The notes under the pieces: model-generated
Told to the model about the DNA's origin: nothing
What the model saw: only the letters and a program-made list of their open reading frames with translations
Database searches by the model: none
Shown here: positions 47,554-59,511 of the stretch, piece after piece
How positions within the stretch are numbered: position 1 is the stretch's first letter
Layout of the letters: the number at the start of each line of letters is the position of its first letter
Assembly: GCA_020543525.1 (NCBI GenBank)
Contig: JAHYIO010000030.1
Coordinates: 124,001 to 188,000, forward strand
Reading direction: 5' to 3'
DNA length: 64,000 nucleotides
DNA from: Coriolopsis trogii
Taxonomy: Eukaryota; Basidiomycota; Agaricomycetes; Polyporales; Polyporaceae
Program-made: the position numbers and the translations under genes

Positions 47554-48229
47554 CGAATCTCCATTGCATCAGGCAGACAGCTGTGTTGAGGACATGGCAC
47601 GAGCTTCGTTGGTCGTGGACGTCACTAGTTTATTTCTCTGAATCTTTAAGTCTCTTCCGTCAACTTCGCCATTTTAGCCTCCTATGTCCCCGCCTAACGC
47701 TGACGTCCTCCGCATCCCTCGGTGTAAATTTATCACAGTGCATACCGCGGATTATGAAAGGTGTGCATTGTCTGTATACTCTATTGTCATTTTTGCTTCC
47801 GCATTCACTAATGTTGTCGCCCGCTACAAGGCGAGTATTGAGGAACAGCTCTAGCGCATGGGCCTAATCTGTGACCAGCCCTGACAGCCCTGGCACGCTA
47901 CCGGCCTTGCAAGCTCCCAACCCCCAATGCCAGGTGTCGCAGGCCCCAGAGCGCGGACAATCCTCCGCCGGAGCATGGGTGCGCGTCAGACGTACAGCGC
48001 GCACCGGCGTAACGTTGGACACATGTCTGCCGCACCCCAATCACGTTCACAACATGATGAACTTAACGCCAGGTAAGCATCTTTCCCCTTCCCCCTATGC
48101 CCGATGTTCCTCCTTGACGCTTGCTGGGCCAGGATGAGGCGCGCGACGGTGAACGAGCATTCACCCCTTCCTGGACATGCATGGCCCTCTCATGAAGAAC
48201 AGTCACTGACCTCTCGTTTCTTTTCACAG

Positions 48230-48946
48230 TTCGTCCAATTCAAGCCTGACAGCGCTGTCGCCCTCTCGCTCTGAGGCCTCGCAGTGCTCCACCACACTTA
48301 TGCGTGGATGGCGCAGGGCTCAGACCCGGACGCGGAGATGTCCGCCGCACGTTACTAATACAACCGCGAGCTCTCCCTGCATGGTCTGCAGATGAAAGGG
48401 CGCCGGCAGTACTGGGATGCGGATGCTGTCGCCACCGTGCAGCTCTGCAATATCGACTGGCCATCTGTCCGCCATCTGGACCTTATCCAGGACCCGTCGA
48501 CAGTGCTCTATCACCGCTTCCCCGGCACGGTAGTTGCGCAGACCGCCCTCGCGATCCTGCCGCAGCAACTCTTCGACCGACGCAGGCCGCTGGACTCGGA
48601 GCTCTGGCCAGAGGCGTACTACCGTTGTGGGTTCATGGTCCACAACCCGGCCACTCGTGAGGTGCTCTTCGATCCTACGTCCCAGTGCGGAGAAGGGGAG
48701 CAAGACATGCCGGGGAGCGACGTAGCTGACGACGACTCAGACAAAGAGCATGACGATGGTAAAGAGCACGGGGCCGACGAAGACACATCCGATGAAGAGT
48801 CTGACATAGACTACGAGACGGACAGCGATGCAGATGACGCACTCACGAATGACGACAACGCGGAGATTGCAGGAACGTCGTTCGATAGAGATACCGTCCT
48901 TGACGCCTTCGCCCAAAGTACGGAAGCCAGACTCTGGGACTTCTAG
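48230..48946 (+). pseudogene. Acidic-tailed hypothetical protein gene with two in-frame stops
   Basis: After an acceptor at about 48229 a long frame reads FVQFKPDSAVALSL, a TGA, GLAVLHHTYAWMAQGSDPD, then SAARY, a TAA, and YNRELSLHGLQMKGRRQYWD. It then runs on without interruption to a very acidic Asp/Glu tail and ends EARLWDF. The same frame before and after both stops looks protein-coding, so this is probably a decayed gene. Translation could still start at ATG 48392 and give 184 residues. Both stops could come from single C-to-T changes (CGA to TGA, CAA to TAA). No family is recognised. An alternative frame joined to an upstream exon (MSAAPQSRSQHDELN) is also open for about 70 codons. Confidence 0.5.
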
Positions 48947-49048
48947 AGAACTTGAGTGTTCACATCGATTTCATTCATGTTCATTTGACCGGTATCACGA
49001 TACAGTGCTGTTATCCTCTCCGCAGAGGCCCGGGGTCAGAATACGCTA

Positions 49049-50273
49049 TCAGACGGGGGGAACGGCGGTGGTGTACGCCCACAACGACCCAGGATTCCTC
49101 CTGATCTCAGTCATCTTCCATCCCGTGGAGAGCGCTAACGCTGATATCTCGTCCACCGTGCGCTCCTTTGCATTGAAAATACCCACCATCTAGACACACG
49201 AACTGAGGTCAGTGTGTCTTGACAGGCAGCGCGACATACGTAGTCGACGAACTCTGATATCAATGAGATATCCGTACACGTTTGCCTTCCCGAGATTCGG
49301 GAGCAGCAGGGAGTCCTTTGGCACAAACGGGAACGTCGACTTCGTAGGGCTGTCAGCCACAGCTTCCTCCGCCGACGTGCTCTCGCGTACAGTAAGAGCA
49401 TGTCTCCAATGACAAGCTTCGTGTGCTCGCCTGCGGACGCGCGCAGCTGGCTCAGAATCCTGACGTTGTCATTCGAGTCAGTCTAACTATATATGTGGTA
49501 AGGAGGAAGCGGGGCTGTGCGTACTTGCGCGCATCGTCGCCCTGCCATTGTGCAGGATGAGACAGACCATGAATACAGCCGGGGACTCGATAATATCGAG
49601 ATCACGGAGTGTGAGCAGGTCCCAAGACTTGAAGAAGTCGTGCGGATGGTATGACATGCACGCGGATTTGAAGAGGTGCGAGTACTGGGGTCCCCAGGTC
49701 TAGCGACATGACAGTAAAGTCAGCGACTGCATCGATACCCATGAGATGTAGAAGTGAGCGTGTACAGCGACGGCCGTGGACACGACTTGTGGTCGGTCCT
49801 CGACAACCACGTGCAAGTGTGGGTGCGCTTCCGCGACCCGGATCGACTGCGCTCCAATGCCACCACCGACGTCGATGACAACGGACCCTTGCGGGAGGTC
49901 TCCCCAAGAGAAGCCTGGGAATGAGTCCAGTTAGTGGGTGGGAGCGATGTCGGCCAACCCAACTCGATCTTGCACTTGCCTTGGAGGATGTCTTCCTTGG
50001 TCTCCCACTCCCGCGTTCCCATTATGGCGTGCCTGAACCAGTACAACCGATCTGCGTTCTCCGGGAGCTGGAGCCACTCAAAGTAGCCGAGCTTTTTGTT
50101 GAACGCAAGGTTGAAGGGCGCGTCCCACTTCGTGACGTTTGAGCTCTTGGTTCGTATAACCTCTACATGGTGCATGTGGCTGGCTGCAGCATTAGCATCG
50201 AAGCCATTGAAGTCCGGCATCACTGACTGGGTGACGACACGGCCGTACTTGTCACTGCTACCGTGCTCTTTTT
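49049..50273 (-). pseudogene. O-methyltransferase, N-terminally truncated and frameshifted
   Basis: Class I SAM-dependent O-methyltransferase of the COMT type, which methylates hydroxyl groups of small aromatic or polyketide molecules. Recognisable parts in order are WDAPFNLAFNKKLGYFEWLQ, WFRHAIMGTREWETKEDILQ, and SAM motif I VVIDVGGGIGAQSIRVAEAH with VVVEDRPQV. Then come SHLFKSACMSYHPHDFFKSW, LTLRDLDIIESPAVFMVCLI, THTKLVIGDM-type residues, LLLPNLGKANVYGYLIDI and MVGIFNAKERTVDEISALAL, with the stop at 49049-49051. One intron after KEDILQ appears to use a GC-AG donor (GCAAGT). A one-base frame disagreement lies near 49388, with no room for an intron. The usual N-terminal dimerisation region of roughly 100-200 residues is absent: an in-frame TAA lies at about 50274, and FunK1 copy 3 begins soon after. 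Confidence 0.72.
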
Positions 50274-50407
50274 ATCACTCAGGCTCCGTACTGCGAATCA
50301 CAGGTTTACATCGATAGAATGATTGCCTGCATACACTGCAACGCTTATGGTACTATACCGTTACTATTCATACATGCGCAGGCACTCCTTCCTGTCCTCT
50401 ACCGGCA

Positions 50408-53228
50408 TCAAGGCTGAACCTCAGCCTCCCGTATCTTTTCGAGGAGTTCGGTAAGCCACTTCACCATGTCCTTCTTCGGGTCTAGCGAGGGATGATGGAA
50501 CTGATCGGAGAGCTTGCCAATCGTCATCCAGAGATATTCTGCCAAATTTGCTAAGTGCGTCCCGGCTGGATCCCCATCAATACGTGCTTGATTAGCATAT
50601 TCCAACAATGCTTTGATCCCTTCGAACGACCCATCTTTGCTCTTTGTTAGTACGTCGAGGCGGTGCAGGTACAGTTCCCCCGCATCTTGGTAAGAAAAGA
50701 TAACCTTGAACTCGTTAGTGAGTTCATTGAGATGATCGTTGATTTGTTCTTTTGCCCTGGACAATTTGGTTGATGTCGAGGAAGGGCACTCTGGCTTGTT
50801 CATGATTTTGGTATACTCTTTGACGACATGCTTGAGCTCCCGTTGAGTGCCCTCGTACAGCGCCCAAAGGGTGACCCAGCACAGGGATTCAAGGTCATGA
50901 GCAAGAGTGCGCGAGATCACTTTGCGATCCCTGATTGCACATAAGAGAGACAGCGCCATGCAGGTGATTGTCCCCTAATAGCAGATTAACGTCAGTTTGT
51001 CAATGTTAAGAGCGCCAAGTCAAATCCACTAACCGTGATACCGTCTCCAGGCTGCTTTTGCTCAATTTGCAACTTGGCCACTTGTTCATCTTCACTCCGG
51101 TCAGGCAGAAATGACGCGTACTCAAAATCCGCCAGGAATCCTCCGACGTTGTCCGATTTTGGGGGAAAGTGCCCAACGAGGATCCCTTCCTCTTGATATT
51201 TGGCACTGCCAGGCCTCCCCATAGCAGGACTGTAGGTGGCCGACGCTCGTATCAGGATATTGCCCGGGCTGATATCTCGATGGAGAAACCCCTGCTCATG
51301 GAGCTGGTCAAGTGCTGTATGGCTCATTAGGTCAGAATTGGAGTGTGCTCTAAAACGATGGTGCTGACATACCTCCAGCCACATCCCGAATGGTTGCTAC
51401 GAGTTCTTCGAGAGTTTCGTACTTCCAGATCGGTCTCCCAAATGAGCTGAGCAAGACGCAGTGAAGCTGTCTGTCTACGACGCGGTTGTACTCGGCTGGT
51501 TGGAGTGTAGCCCCTCTCAATTGGCAGACGGACTGAGGCTCGCCGTTATCGGACTTCATGTCACCCCCCGCGAGAACCTGCGCAACTCCTGTCGGGAACG
51601 GACACTGTGCCTGTGCAGAACGTTTCTCAAGCGTCCGATATATCTGGTACTCGTTCATGCGGCGGCTCGATCGCCAGGCAACCTTCAATATGGATGCAGT
51701 TGGCTGACTCGGAGCATCGGCTTCGGGATGCCTATGTCGAGCGATCACGTGCCAGACCCATGATCCTCGGCCATGGAGGACGGAGTACGACCTCCACACA
51801 GGTTTTCCCACTGTGGTGCATGTGTACGTCCTCTGATCATCCCCTTCGACGGGGACCTCCAACTGGAATCGTGGGAAGTCGTCGGGTATTAATTCCGGTA
51901 TCTTGCGAGTAACGTCTCCAAGCGGCGCCGAGTTGTCCTTGCTCCCAGTCTTCCGGGCAGCCGTCGCGCTGGGCCTAGCATTCAAGTCGCCTGAGACTAT
52001 CTTCACCGTGGGATTTGCACCGAGCTCTACATCCTCCATCTCGAAGGTGAGGCGAATGATGATGCGGATGAAGGTGCGTAAGCCCGAGTCAGCGTCCTCC
52101 AAGTCCTTCGATGATCCCTGATCTTCGACCATGGTAAGTGGAAAATCTGGGGATAGCACAATTCCGCAAGTGTCGAAGTATCCCACGCAAACACGATGGC
52201 CGCAAATGAAGATGCCGTACACAAATAGATGGAACGGTCGCGCGGTGAGGATCATTTGGGCATAGTCGGCTCCTTGAGTCAGTGTGTTCAACGACTCCCC
52301 TGTGATTACGGCGGGTACACCCTTCTTCTTGGAAGGATTGTTGAGGTGATGGGTTAAGTAGCGTAAGCGGCCGAATATCATTCTCTGCTTCAGACCTTGA
52401 AGAAGATTATCTTCAATAGAGGCATCTGCACCTCCAGGTCCCGTTCCATCCCTTGCTTTGCTCTGCTGTTTGGTTTCGGCTGTCCCCTCAGATTTCAGGT
52501 AGGCCGGAGAGGCCTTGTAACTCGATTTCACCTCAATGAACGAAGGACAACTGTGCAAATCCAGGTCACGTGGGGCTATATCACAAGGGCCGTATGAAGG
52601 GTTGCCCTTGGGATACTGAGGAGCATCCCGCTTTGTTCCCGTACTAGCCGTCTTTGGGATAGCGACGTCTGCAAAGAGGTAGTCTGGTTTTTTGCCGAGT
52701 GTTTTCTCATAGATGGAATGATCGATGGAAATTTGTGTGCTGTCCTTCGGTATGATCTGACGGCGGTGATATTTGTTCGTATGTGTAAATGCTTGTGACT
52801 GTATGGTGTCCATAATCTTGGTCTTGGGAGAATTAGGGTGAGCACATGACTGCAACGTAGCAGGGGCGGTTCATGACATACCAGATGCTCGGAGAGACCC
52901 TGTTTATTCTGAGTCGTTGCGACAGATATCTTAGCCATCTCCTCCAGGTTGGTGGAACAGGTCGTCTTGACCTGTGTGAGAATAGCATCAAGGGCCGATT
53001 CGTTGTGAGAGAGAGGCCTTGGGAGACGCCTGCCACCGGTGGCGTCAGGAGGAGTCCCAAGAAACTTGTCCAAAATCTCCTGTTTGTTCATGATGACGGC
53101 CTCAGCAATGCTTGGCCTCATGTTCTTGCGGTAATCCTTGGTTTGCACGATGTGGCTCGGGGGAATATAGTTGTGACTTGAGCCAGACTGTGTGGAGATA
53201 GGGCGGTTTGAGTTGCAGGGTAAGACAT
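50408..53228 (-). CDS. FunK1-type fungal protein kinase, copy 3
   Basis: Third FunK1 paralogue. The N-terminal exon reads NYIPPSHIVQTKDYRKNMRP and then EILDKFLGTPPDATGGRR. The second large exon has MDTIQSQAFTHTNKYHRRQI, the FunK1 block GADYAQMILTARPFHLFVYG and ICGHRVCVGYFDTCGIVLSP, and ends AGGMSAPSF. The catalytic loop is FLHRDISPGNILI and the metal motif is ADFEYASFLPD, with Tyr where the others have Phe. The C-terminal exon has ALSLLCAIRDRKVISRTLAH and LESLCWVTLWALYEGTQREL, with the stop at 50408. The conserved ATG at 53228 is out of phase by one base with NYIPP, so either a short intron or a frameshift lies at the N-terminus. Its 3' flank (ATTCATACATGC with CACTCCTT) resembles that of copy 2. 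Confidence 0.8.
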
Positions 53229-55935
53229 TGTGAGAGAATCGTTAGACGGATGTTTTCAGTACTGCACATCCTGGGGTAACGGGCACCTTTTATAGCCTGG
53301 GTATTTTGCGTATGTATGAAGTGAACGGATGGAGAGATGCCTCTAAAATGTTTCACCGTTGCGCCTGGATTATTTGGTAAGTCTGCGATATGGTGTGTTG
53401 GTATGTGCACCATTCGCTGAACACACCTTCAAGATTTCAATTCGAGATCAAAAATGCACGGCGTGAAGCAGGCAGATGTGAAGCACTGAGATGATGTTAT
53501 CGATGTTCACGACCCCAAGCGCCGCATGCAACGCTCGACACGCGGTCTGGTAGTCACGATCGCCAAACGTGATGCAGTGCAACACCTGTTACTATTAAGT
53601 ATGCATACAATTGAAGGACCCTTGCTCGGATTGGCATATACCACCATACTGCACAATTAGCTTACGCGAAGGCGTTTGACTTCGATTCTGAGAACCTGAG
53701 GACACTGACGGGCCCGAAAAATTGTGCGGCTAAATTCGTCATGTGCGATGGGCTCGAAAAAGGCAGTGACTCGCACCGCCGGCAGGGTCCTGTTGCACAT
53801 CAGAGGAACACAGCCCTGGCTCGATTGCTGCTCAACAATAGTGGCTGAAAGTTGGTAACAAGTCAGGCAAGTCACGAATAAGAATGTGATGTCACATCTA
53901 CATATCGAGATACGATTCCTGTCGAGAATAGAATCTGATCATAGCAACTGAAAAATTAGCCACATGCACGACGCTGAGAGAATGCAGCGGATTATGAGCA
54001 TCATCGACGTGACCTCAGAATGATGAAAGACTGTTATGGTGTGCGGGCCTGTGTGACGTGTTCGAGAATGTTTACACGGAGACGAGTTCCGGTTGTGCAC
54101 GCAGCGAGGAATGATGAGGATAGGGATTATGACATACGACATCGTGGAGGGCTTCAGCCAAGGTGCCGCAGAGACATCCAGTCGACCTCGAAAGAACGAA
54201 GGTCGCGCATGTTGCGACACAACAGTCATTCATATTGTCTCGCAAGGCAAACGTAGTCAACAGTCCGGTCGATATTGTCAATATAACTTGCGTGACGCGC
54301 AGAAAAACAAGGGTATTATTTAGCAACGGCACCTGCGATAGTGAGTCCGGGTCGAGCTTATGAGATAGCGTCGGAGGGAAGGACGATCTATGCTACTTTG
54401 GTACTGTCACATTCGAAATGAGGGCATCGCGCGACGCTCCAGACCTCGCGAAGCTGAAAGAGCGCCGACTGCAGTGTAGGTGAACGACGCGTGACAGTTG
54501 AGGTCGTCAAGCCGTCAAGTCCTATCGCAGTGTTCGTAAACCGTCTCGCGTCACATGTCCAAAAGTTCAACGCTTGCGCCAATCGTTAGATACGTCAATC
54601 CGTTTGCGTTATATCCATAGACCCCAGCACTCGTGCGGAGCACTCTTCAAAAACCCCAGAGATTATCGGCTGCGTGCTCCACCCAGCGTTCATATGGTGG
54701 ACTACGAACGAAGCGCCGGACGGGCACGTTGGAGCTGCGGTGGCCAGGTGACGGAGGGTGGGACGATGCTCTCCCCGGGCTTCTGTCGTACGGTGACGTC
54801 CAGAGAGAGCACCGTGCGTCGTACCACGCACGTAACATAGGATGCCGACGAATAAATGCAGATCTCCCATCACCCGCACTAGCTGAGTGCGAGCTCGCAG
54901 GGCGGATGATCTCATGAGGATGCGATGGAGCGATGCCCGATAGACATACACGGATGAGTCGAGGACACACCTCGCTAAACGTGCGAGCATGTCCACCTGC
55001 TGCCTGAAGACATCTGTGCGCAGCTACAATTGATAACTCGCTGATCGCACGTCAGGCCTTGACAGACAGAGAGCTCTATTCTTTCTGCCCGCAGACGCGA
55101 GGTGGCACCTACACATTCTGGGGGAGTATGCGTTGTGATTGGGAGGACGATAGGAAGCAATTGGCGTTTGCATGCCTATATCCGTCGAGATGATCTATCA
55201 CGCTCGAGATCGAGGGCACGCACCATCTGCAATCACAAGCCCCTACGGGAGCTTCGCATGTATTGGTGGACGGGGTGTCCTGAGAGGAGCTCGAGGACTT
55301 TGCCGAATCGAAGCATGACGGTCGGCTGTGCGATAAAGAACACACGAGCATCTCGCGAGGCATCCAGCAAGATATGAGCCGCACTGCGCGGAGAGTCACC
55401 GGATGGTCAGAATGCTGTGAACGTATACAGGCCTCCACGATCGTTCAGAAAGTTTGACAAGAGAAGAGGGCGGATGGAGGAGTTTGGGCGGATGTGGTTG
55501 GACTGGAGGGATCTGGAGGTGTGGAGCATTCTAGATCTTGGCGCGAGGCTCTGCGGTCGAGAAGGCCTTGGGTGTCGCGACCGCTTGGCATGCGTTGGAG
55601 GTTAGAGTCGAGTTCAAAGCTGTGGTTTGCGAGCTGAAGCATTGTTTGAACGCGAGTCAATACCGGCAGCTGAGATCAAAGCCAATTTTAAAACATGAGC
55701 GGAGGGCGGGATCGGGCGGGAGCAGGAGGTGTGCTTACATAATCCACGTGGCACGGGGCTCGTACCGGCGTTGCTGGGACAAGAGGCTGTCTGCTCTTTC
55801 TTCTCTTCCTCGTCGTCCCTCGTATATAGCCGAGCTGGTTCACGACTCTTACGACCCCCACGACCCCACGATCGCGCCCAGCCGCCCGCACACGCCGTCT
55901 TCATACCTCACGCAACGCATACAACATCCAACACC
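53229..55935. other. Intergenic stretch of 2.7 kb without a supported gene
   Basis: Only short shadow-type frames are visible on either strand. The part nearest 53229 is the FunK1 copy 3 promoter, and the last 200 bases form a pyrimidine-rich phosphatase leader. No element termini were seen. Confidence 0.45.
55823..55828 (+). promoter_or_regulatory. TATA-like box of the phosphatase gene
   Basis: TATATA within CGTATATAGC, 108 bp before the ATG at 55936. A pyrimidine-rich stretch precedes it. The position is suitable, but this is not proven. Confidence 0.4.
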
Positions 55936-56661
55936 ATGTCTGTCGCCACTTGGGAGATGTCCCACCCCACAGGCATGACGGCCTCCAATCGTCGACACGA
56001 CCGCGACATCGTCGTCCTCGCCCCCACCCGCCCCCAAGGCACTACCCCGCCATCGCCGACCGTCAGGGCATCCCGCCACCGCCCACGACCCATCCCCAAC
56101 TCTTATTGGGCCACTCCCTATCTCGTCGCGTGCGAGTTCCCGTACTGCCCGCTGACGCCCGCACAAATGGCGCGCGCACACACCAAGCAGAAACTCGACG
56201 CCCTTCTGCTCGCCGGGGTGCGCACATTCATCGACCTCACAGAGCCACACGAGCTCTTCCCATACTCCCCTCACCTCACCGAGCGCTGCACGATCGTGGG
56301 CATCGACCCCCGCGAGGTCGAGTACCACAACTTTCCTATTCGGGACCGTTCTCTTCCCGACTCTGTCGACCTTGTTCGCCGTATCATGCAGGTCCTCCGT
56401 GACAACGAGGAACGGGGACGCATCACTGCCGTGCACTGTCGAGGGGGCATTGGTCGTACCGGTCTCATCGTTGGCTGCTGGCTCGTCGAACGCGGTATCG
56501 CACGCGACGGGGACGATGCCCTCCGGATGATCGCCGAGGAGTGGAAGTCGGTCGAGAAATGCAAGCGTTTCCCGTTCAGCCCCGAGACTGGTCCGCAACA
56601 TGAGTACGTGCGCACGTTTGAGCGGGCGGCGTGGATCGATGAGAAGCAAGAGGAGCTTTGA
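55936..56661 (+). CDS. Dual-specificity / tyrosine-type protein phosphatase
   Basis: Single-exon gene of 241 residues. The start MSVATWEMSHPTG follows a pyrimidine-rich leader. The first 55 residues are disordered and basic. The phosphatase fold begins at NSYWATPYLVACEFPYCPLT. The central part has LDALLLAGVRTFIDLTEPHE and VEYHNFPIRDRSLPDSVDLV, which carries the probable general-acid Asp in the IRDRS loop. The P-loop HCRGGIGRTG has the full HC-x5-R signature with catalytic Cys and Arg. The C-terminus is helical and ends IDEKQEEL. The enzyme should remove phosphate from Tyr, Ser/Thr or possibly a non-protein substrate. This compact layout is also found in small cyclin-phosphatase-like and RNA-triphosphatase-like members, so the substrate is open. 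No membrane segment is present. Confidence 0.85.
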   Translation: MSVATWEMSHPTGMTASNRRHDRDIVVLAPTRPQGTTPPSPTVRASRHRPRPIPNSYWATPYLVACEFPYCPLTPAQMARAHTKQKLDALLLAGVRTFIDLTEPHELFPYSPHLTERCTIVGIDPREVEYHNFPIRDRSLPDSVDLVRRIMQVLRDNEERGRITAVHCRGGIGRTGLIVGCWLVERGIARDGDDALRMIAEEWKSVEKCKRFPFSPETGPQHEYVRTFERAAWIDEKQEEL

Positions 56662-57548
56662 ATGGGCGGATCGTCGGTGCCGGTGAGTCTATAGCCTGCT
56701 TGTCTTTAGTCAGGACTCAAGGCGTGTTCTATCCTGTAGACACCAGTCCGGCATCGATATCCATGATATCTGCGAGTAGTTGCCCAAGCGGCACATCGTC
56801 GGCGTCGTGTAAGTCCCCAGTTCTGCTCTCTCGCTGTCTGTTGTATCATGCTAACCTCGGATTCTCAGCAGACCAAGCTCACGTATCCGTCGTTCCATCC
56901 TGCATTCGCTCCGTGTTCCGTACTCGCTGTTCTGATGCCCTCTGAGTGATCCCCTAACTTATGCCAGTTCTCATCCTGTCTCGTGCCGTCTCCTCTTGGT
57001 ACGGAAGCTAGGACATGCAGCTCGTCTCATGCTCGCATAGACTCGGCTGGACGGACCGCTCCCCACGTCTCCTTGTACATACAAGACCTTCTCTCTTATC
57101 TGCTCGTTTCCCTCATCTACCTCTTCCTCTGTAGCACATTGTCCTTTTCCTTTCCTCGTTCCGTCTCTATCGCTGCTTCGTCGCACATCATCCTCTCCGT
57201 CTGTTCCCTGCATAGGCACATAGACGTATGGTACACATTCACGTACTTCCGCATGCATTGGCACGTTACATCAGTATAGTCTCCCTGTACTGGTCTAATC
57301 CAGAAATTTTGCTAGCCTGATGCGACCATCTCTACCTTTTCGCAACCCAATTGGGAAGTGACTCGGTATAATTGAAGGCGGTGCTTGGGCGTCTCGTTTT
57401 CCATATGCAGGGTGTCACGATCGCGAACTTCGAAACGCTGCACGCACATTCGTCACAGCGGACTGGAGAGATACTCACTAGACGGTAGGACACGCAAATC
57501 CATTCAATAGGCTCCCTGACTTCTTGCTAACAATGATTAGGAAAGTAG
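56662..57548. other. Intergenic region, phosphatase to DUF6535 gene
   Basis: Nearly 0.9 kb with the phosphatase 3' region and a pyrimidine-rich segment at 57060-57190. No gene is recognised. Confidence 0.45.
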
Positions 57549-59086
57549 ATGGCCTCGAATTCAATCCACGATATCGACTCGCGGGCCACGCGTCCGTCTT
57601 CCCATCTGGCAGATGCATCGCAGCAAGCCTCCAAGGCTTGGACAGAGTGTGCCAACGTAGTCAAAGTACATCATGACGAGACAATAAAGCGGTGGAAGGA
57701 CGAGATTGACACGCTCCTGGTATACGTCAGTAAATCACCACAACGGACGTCCATCATGATCGTGCAGTGTTCTCAATGTGCCTTTACACCGTACAGGCTG
57801 GCTTGTTCTCCGGGGTAATCACCGGTTTCAACGTCCAATCCTACGGCTTGTTGCAACCGTCCTCGGACGATATGGCCCTAGCGCTCCTCGCCCAAATTTC
57901 GGGCCAGCTCAGCAGCTTCTCGATTCATCCCCCTTTCGTGAACTCCACGCTTCCGCTCGTCGTGCCGTCGTCACTCACTAACCATGTGCCCACTTCATTT
58001 GTATGGATTAACACGCTCTGGTTCTCAAGTCTCATATGCAGTCTGTCAGCTGCGTCCATCGGCATCCTAGTGAAGCAGTGGCTGCACGAAGCTCTCGTAG
58101 GACTTTCATCAGACTCGCACGAAACCGCACGTCTCCGTCAGCACCGCTACGACGGCCTCAGACGATGGCACGTAGGGACCATCGTTGCAGCGCTCCCGGT
58201 CCTCTTGCAGGCGGCCGCCATCCTCTTCTTTGCCGGGCTGCTCGTCCTGCTCTGGACGTTGCACCCCATGGTCGCGACGGCCGCATCCGTGCTCGTCGGG
58301 ACGCTCTTCCTCTTCCTCATCTCGACCACTGTGTTTCCGGCGTTCTCGGACAACTGCTCCTACAGGTCCCCCCAGTCCCTCGGGTTCTTCCTCATGGTAC
58401 AAAGCTTTGGCCGCCTCTGCCGTCCCGCTTTTAGCCTCACGGGCCATCTCACCAGACCACGATGGCAGCGCAGCGCGAGCAGTCGATGGCTCGCAGCCCT
58501 GCACCGCTCCGCGCTCTCCATCGTGCACAGCGACTGGGGCGCGTTCCGCGGATGGGCCGGTCGGGACCGCGTCTCGCTCTCTCTAGCTGTGAACGAGCTC
58601 GACGAGAACGTCATCCGCACGGCCGACACGCTCCTCCTCGATAACCGCTTCCTAGAGCAGACCATCCGCCCGTGCGTGCGCTCGTTGCCGTCGTGGAGCG
58701 CGGCGAGCTGCTTCAGGAAGATCTCCCGGGGACGGGTGCAGCACTTGGGGCCGCTGTGGGGGCGGCATGGCTCGCTTGGGTATGGCGGCGACGCTGTCGT
58801 GGCGCTGAGCTTGGACGTTGTTGAGCGGTGCGTTGCGGACCCGGTCCGACTATACTCTGGAGCGGACCTGCGGCTCGTTGCGAGGGAACTTCTTGGATGC
58901 GTTCAGTACCCTGTCTCGGAAGGGCAGCGATGTGGGAAGGTTGTTGCTGGTGTTATAGGTTTGGGAGGACAGTTTCATGAGGACGTGGTGGAGGCGCTGG
59001 GTATGAGAGGTTGCCTGGCTGACGAGTGTTTCCTCGAGGGGGAAATCGGGGATGGTGCGTGTTTCGCGTGCGCACGTCCCGTCTGA
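57549..59086 (+). CDS. DUF6535-family membrane protein
   Basis: Basidiomycete-specific membrane protein of unknown function. Exon 1 encodes MASNSIHDIDSRATRPSSHL and ends WKDEIDTLLVY. A GTCAGT...TACAG intron (about 57726-57796) joins it to AGLFSGVITGFNVQSYGLLQ. That junction, ending in a pre-transmembrane helix, is the hallmark of DUF6535. Hydrophobic segments follow around FVWINTLWFSSLICSLSAAS, IVAALPVLLQAAAILFFAGL and ASVLVGTLFLFLISTTVF. The cytosolic C-terminal half, of about 250 residues, is Arg-rich with no known domain and ends CFACARPV. The total is about 488 residues, short for the family, whose members often carry long helical C-terminal regions. The family is expanded in Agaricomycetes. 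The 3' end lies opposite the partial gene at 59087-59511. Confidence 0.85.
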
Positions 59087-59511
59087 GTTAACGAACTGGA
59101 ACGGACCACAACTCAGGCTCACGATCAATTGAGTCGGGGTCAAGTATGCATTCACATACATCCGAATACTGATCTTATCACCCGGCTTCCTCGTCCAGCA
59201 GGTTCTCGATCCGACCGTCAGCAGCTGCACCAATGTTGCACCCGTTGAAATCGATGTAGTACTCCGTCAATCTGTTCGCATGGACGCCACCTAGGTATCT
59301 CTCTTGCGGAAGAAGCTAGAGCACATTACGTGTCGATACTTGCAATAAAGTGTACTTGGACGTGGGTACTCACAGTGATGCCATACGGTACTGTAGGAGG
59401 GGTCGTTGTGGCAGCGGTGTGCGCGTGAAGAAGGGTAGGCGTGTAGTCAGGAATCGACAGAGGTTCCCCTCTCGGCCGGAGGTCTCTTTCCGTGCTCGGT
59501 GCGTCACCCAC
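59087..59511 (-). CDS. Partial tandem copy of the adjacent unknown gene
   Basis: Exon 1 starts MGDAPSTERDLRPRGEPLSI and ends PPTVPYGIT before a GTGAGT donor. The next exon, after ...CAAGAG near 59297, reads YLGGVHANRLTEYYIDFNGC and then NIGAAADGRIENLLDEEAG. Both exons match the last exons of the gene at 60220-61785, where the same blocks read LLPDGVT and TECYIDFNGYNIGAAADGR. A further GT-AG intron of about 70 bp follows at the same place in both copies. Beyond it the downstream frame runs into the antisense of the DUF6535 gene, so the C-terminus is unknown. No function is recognised. Confidence 0.5.

Larger units (their letters stand above)
46943..48224. other. Accessory stretch with repeats, no supported gene
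   Basis: Holds an imperfect tandem repeat (47112-47330) and two copies of a short dispersed repeat. Near 47999-48225 there may be an untranslated or first exon with a donor GTAAGCAT at 48073 and an acceptor TTTTCACAG at about 48229, leading into the pseudogene below. Confidence 0.4.
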
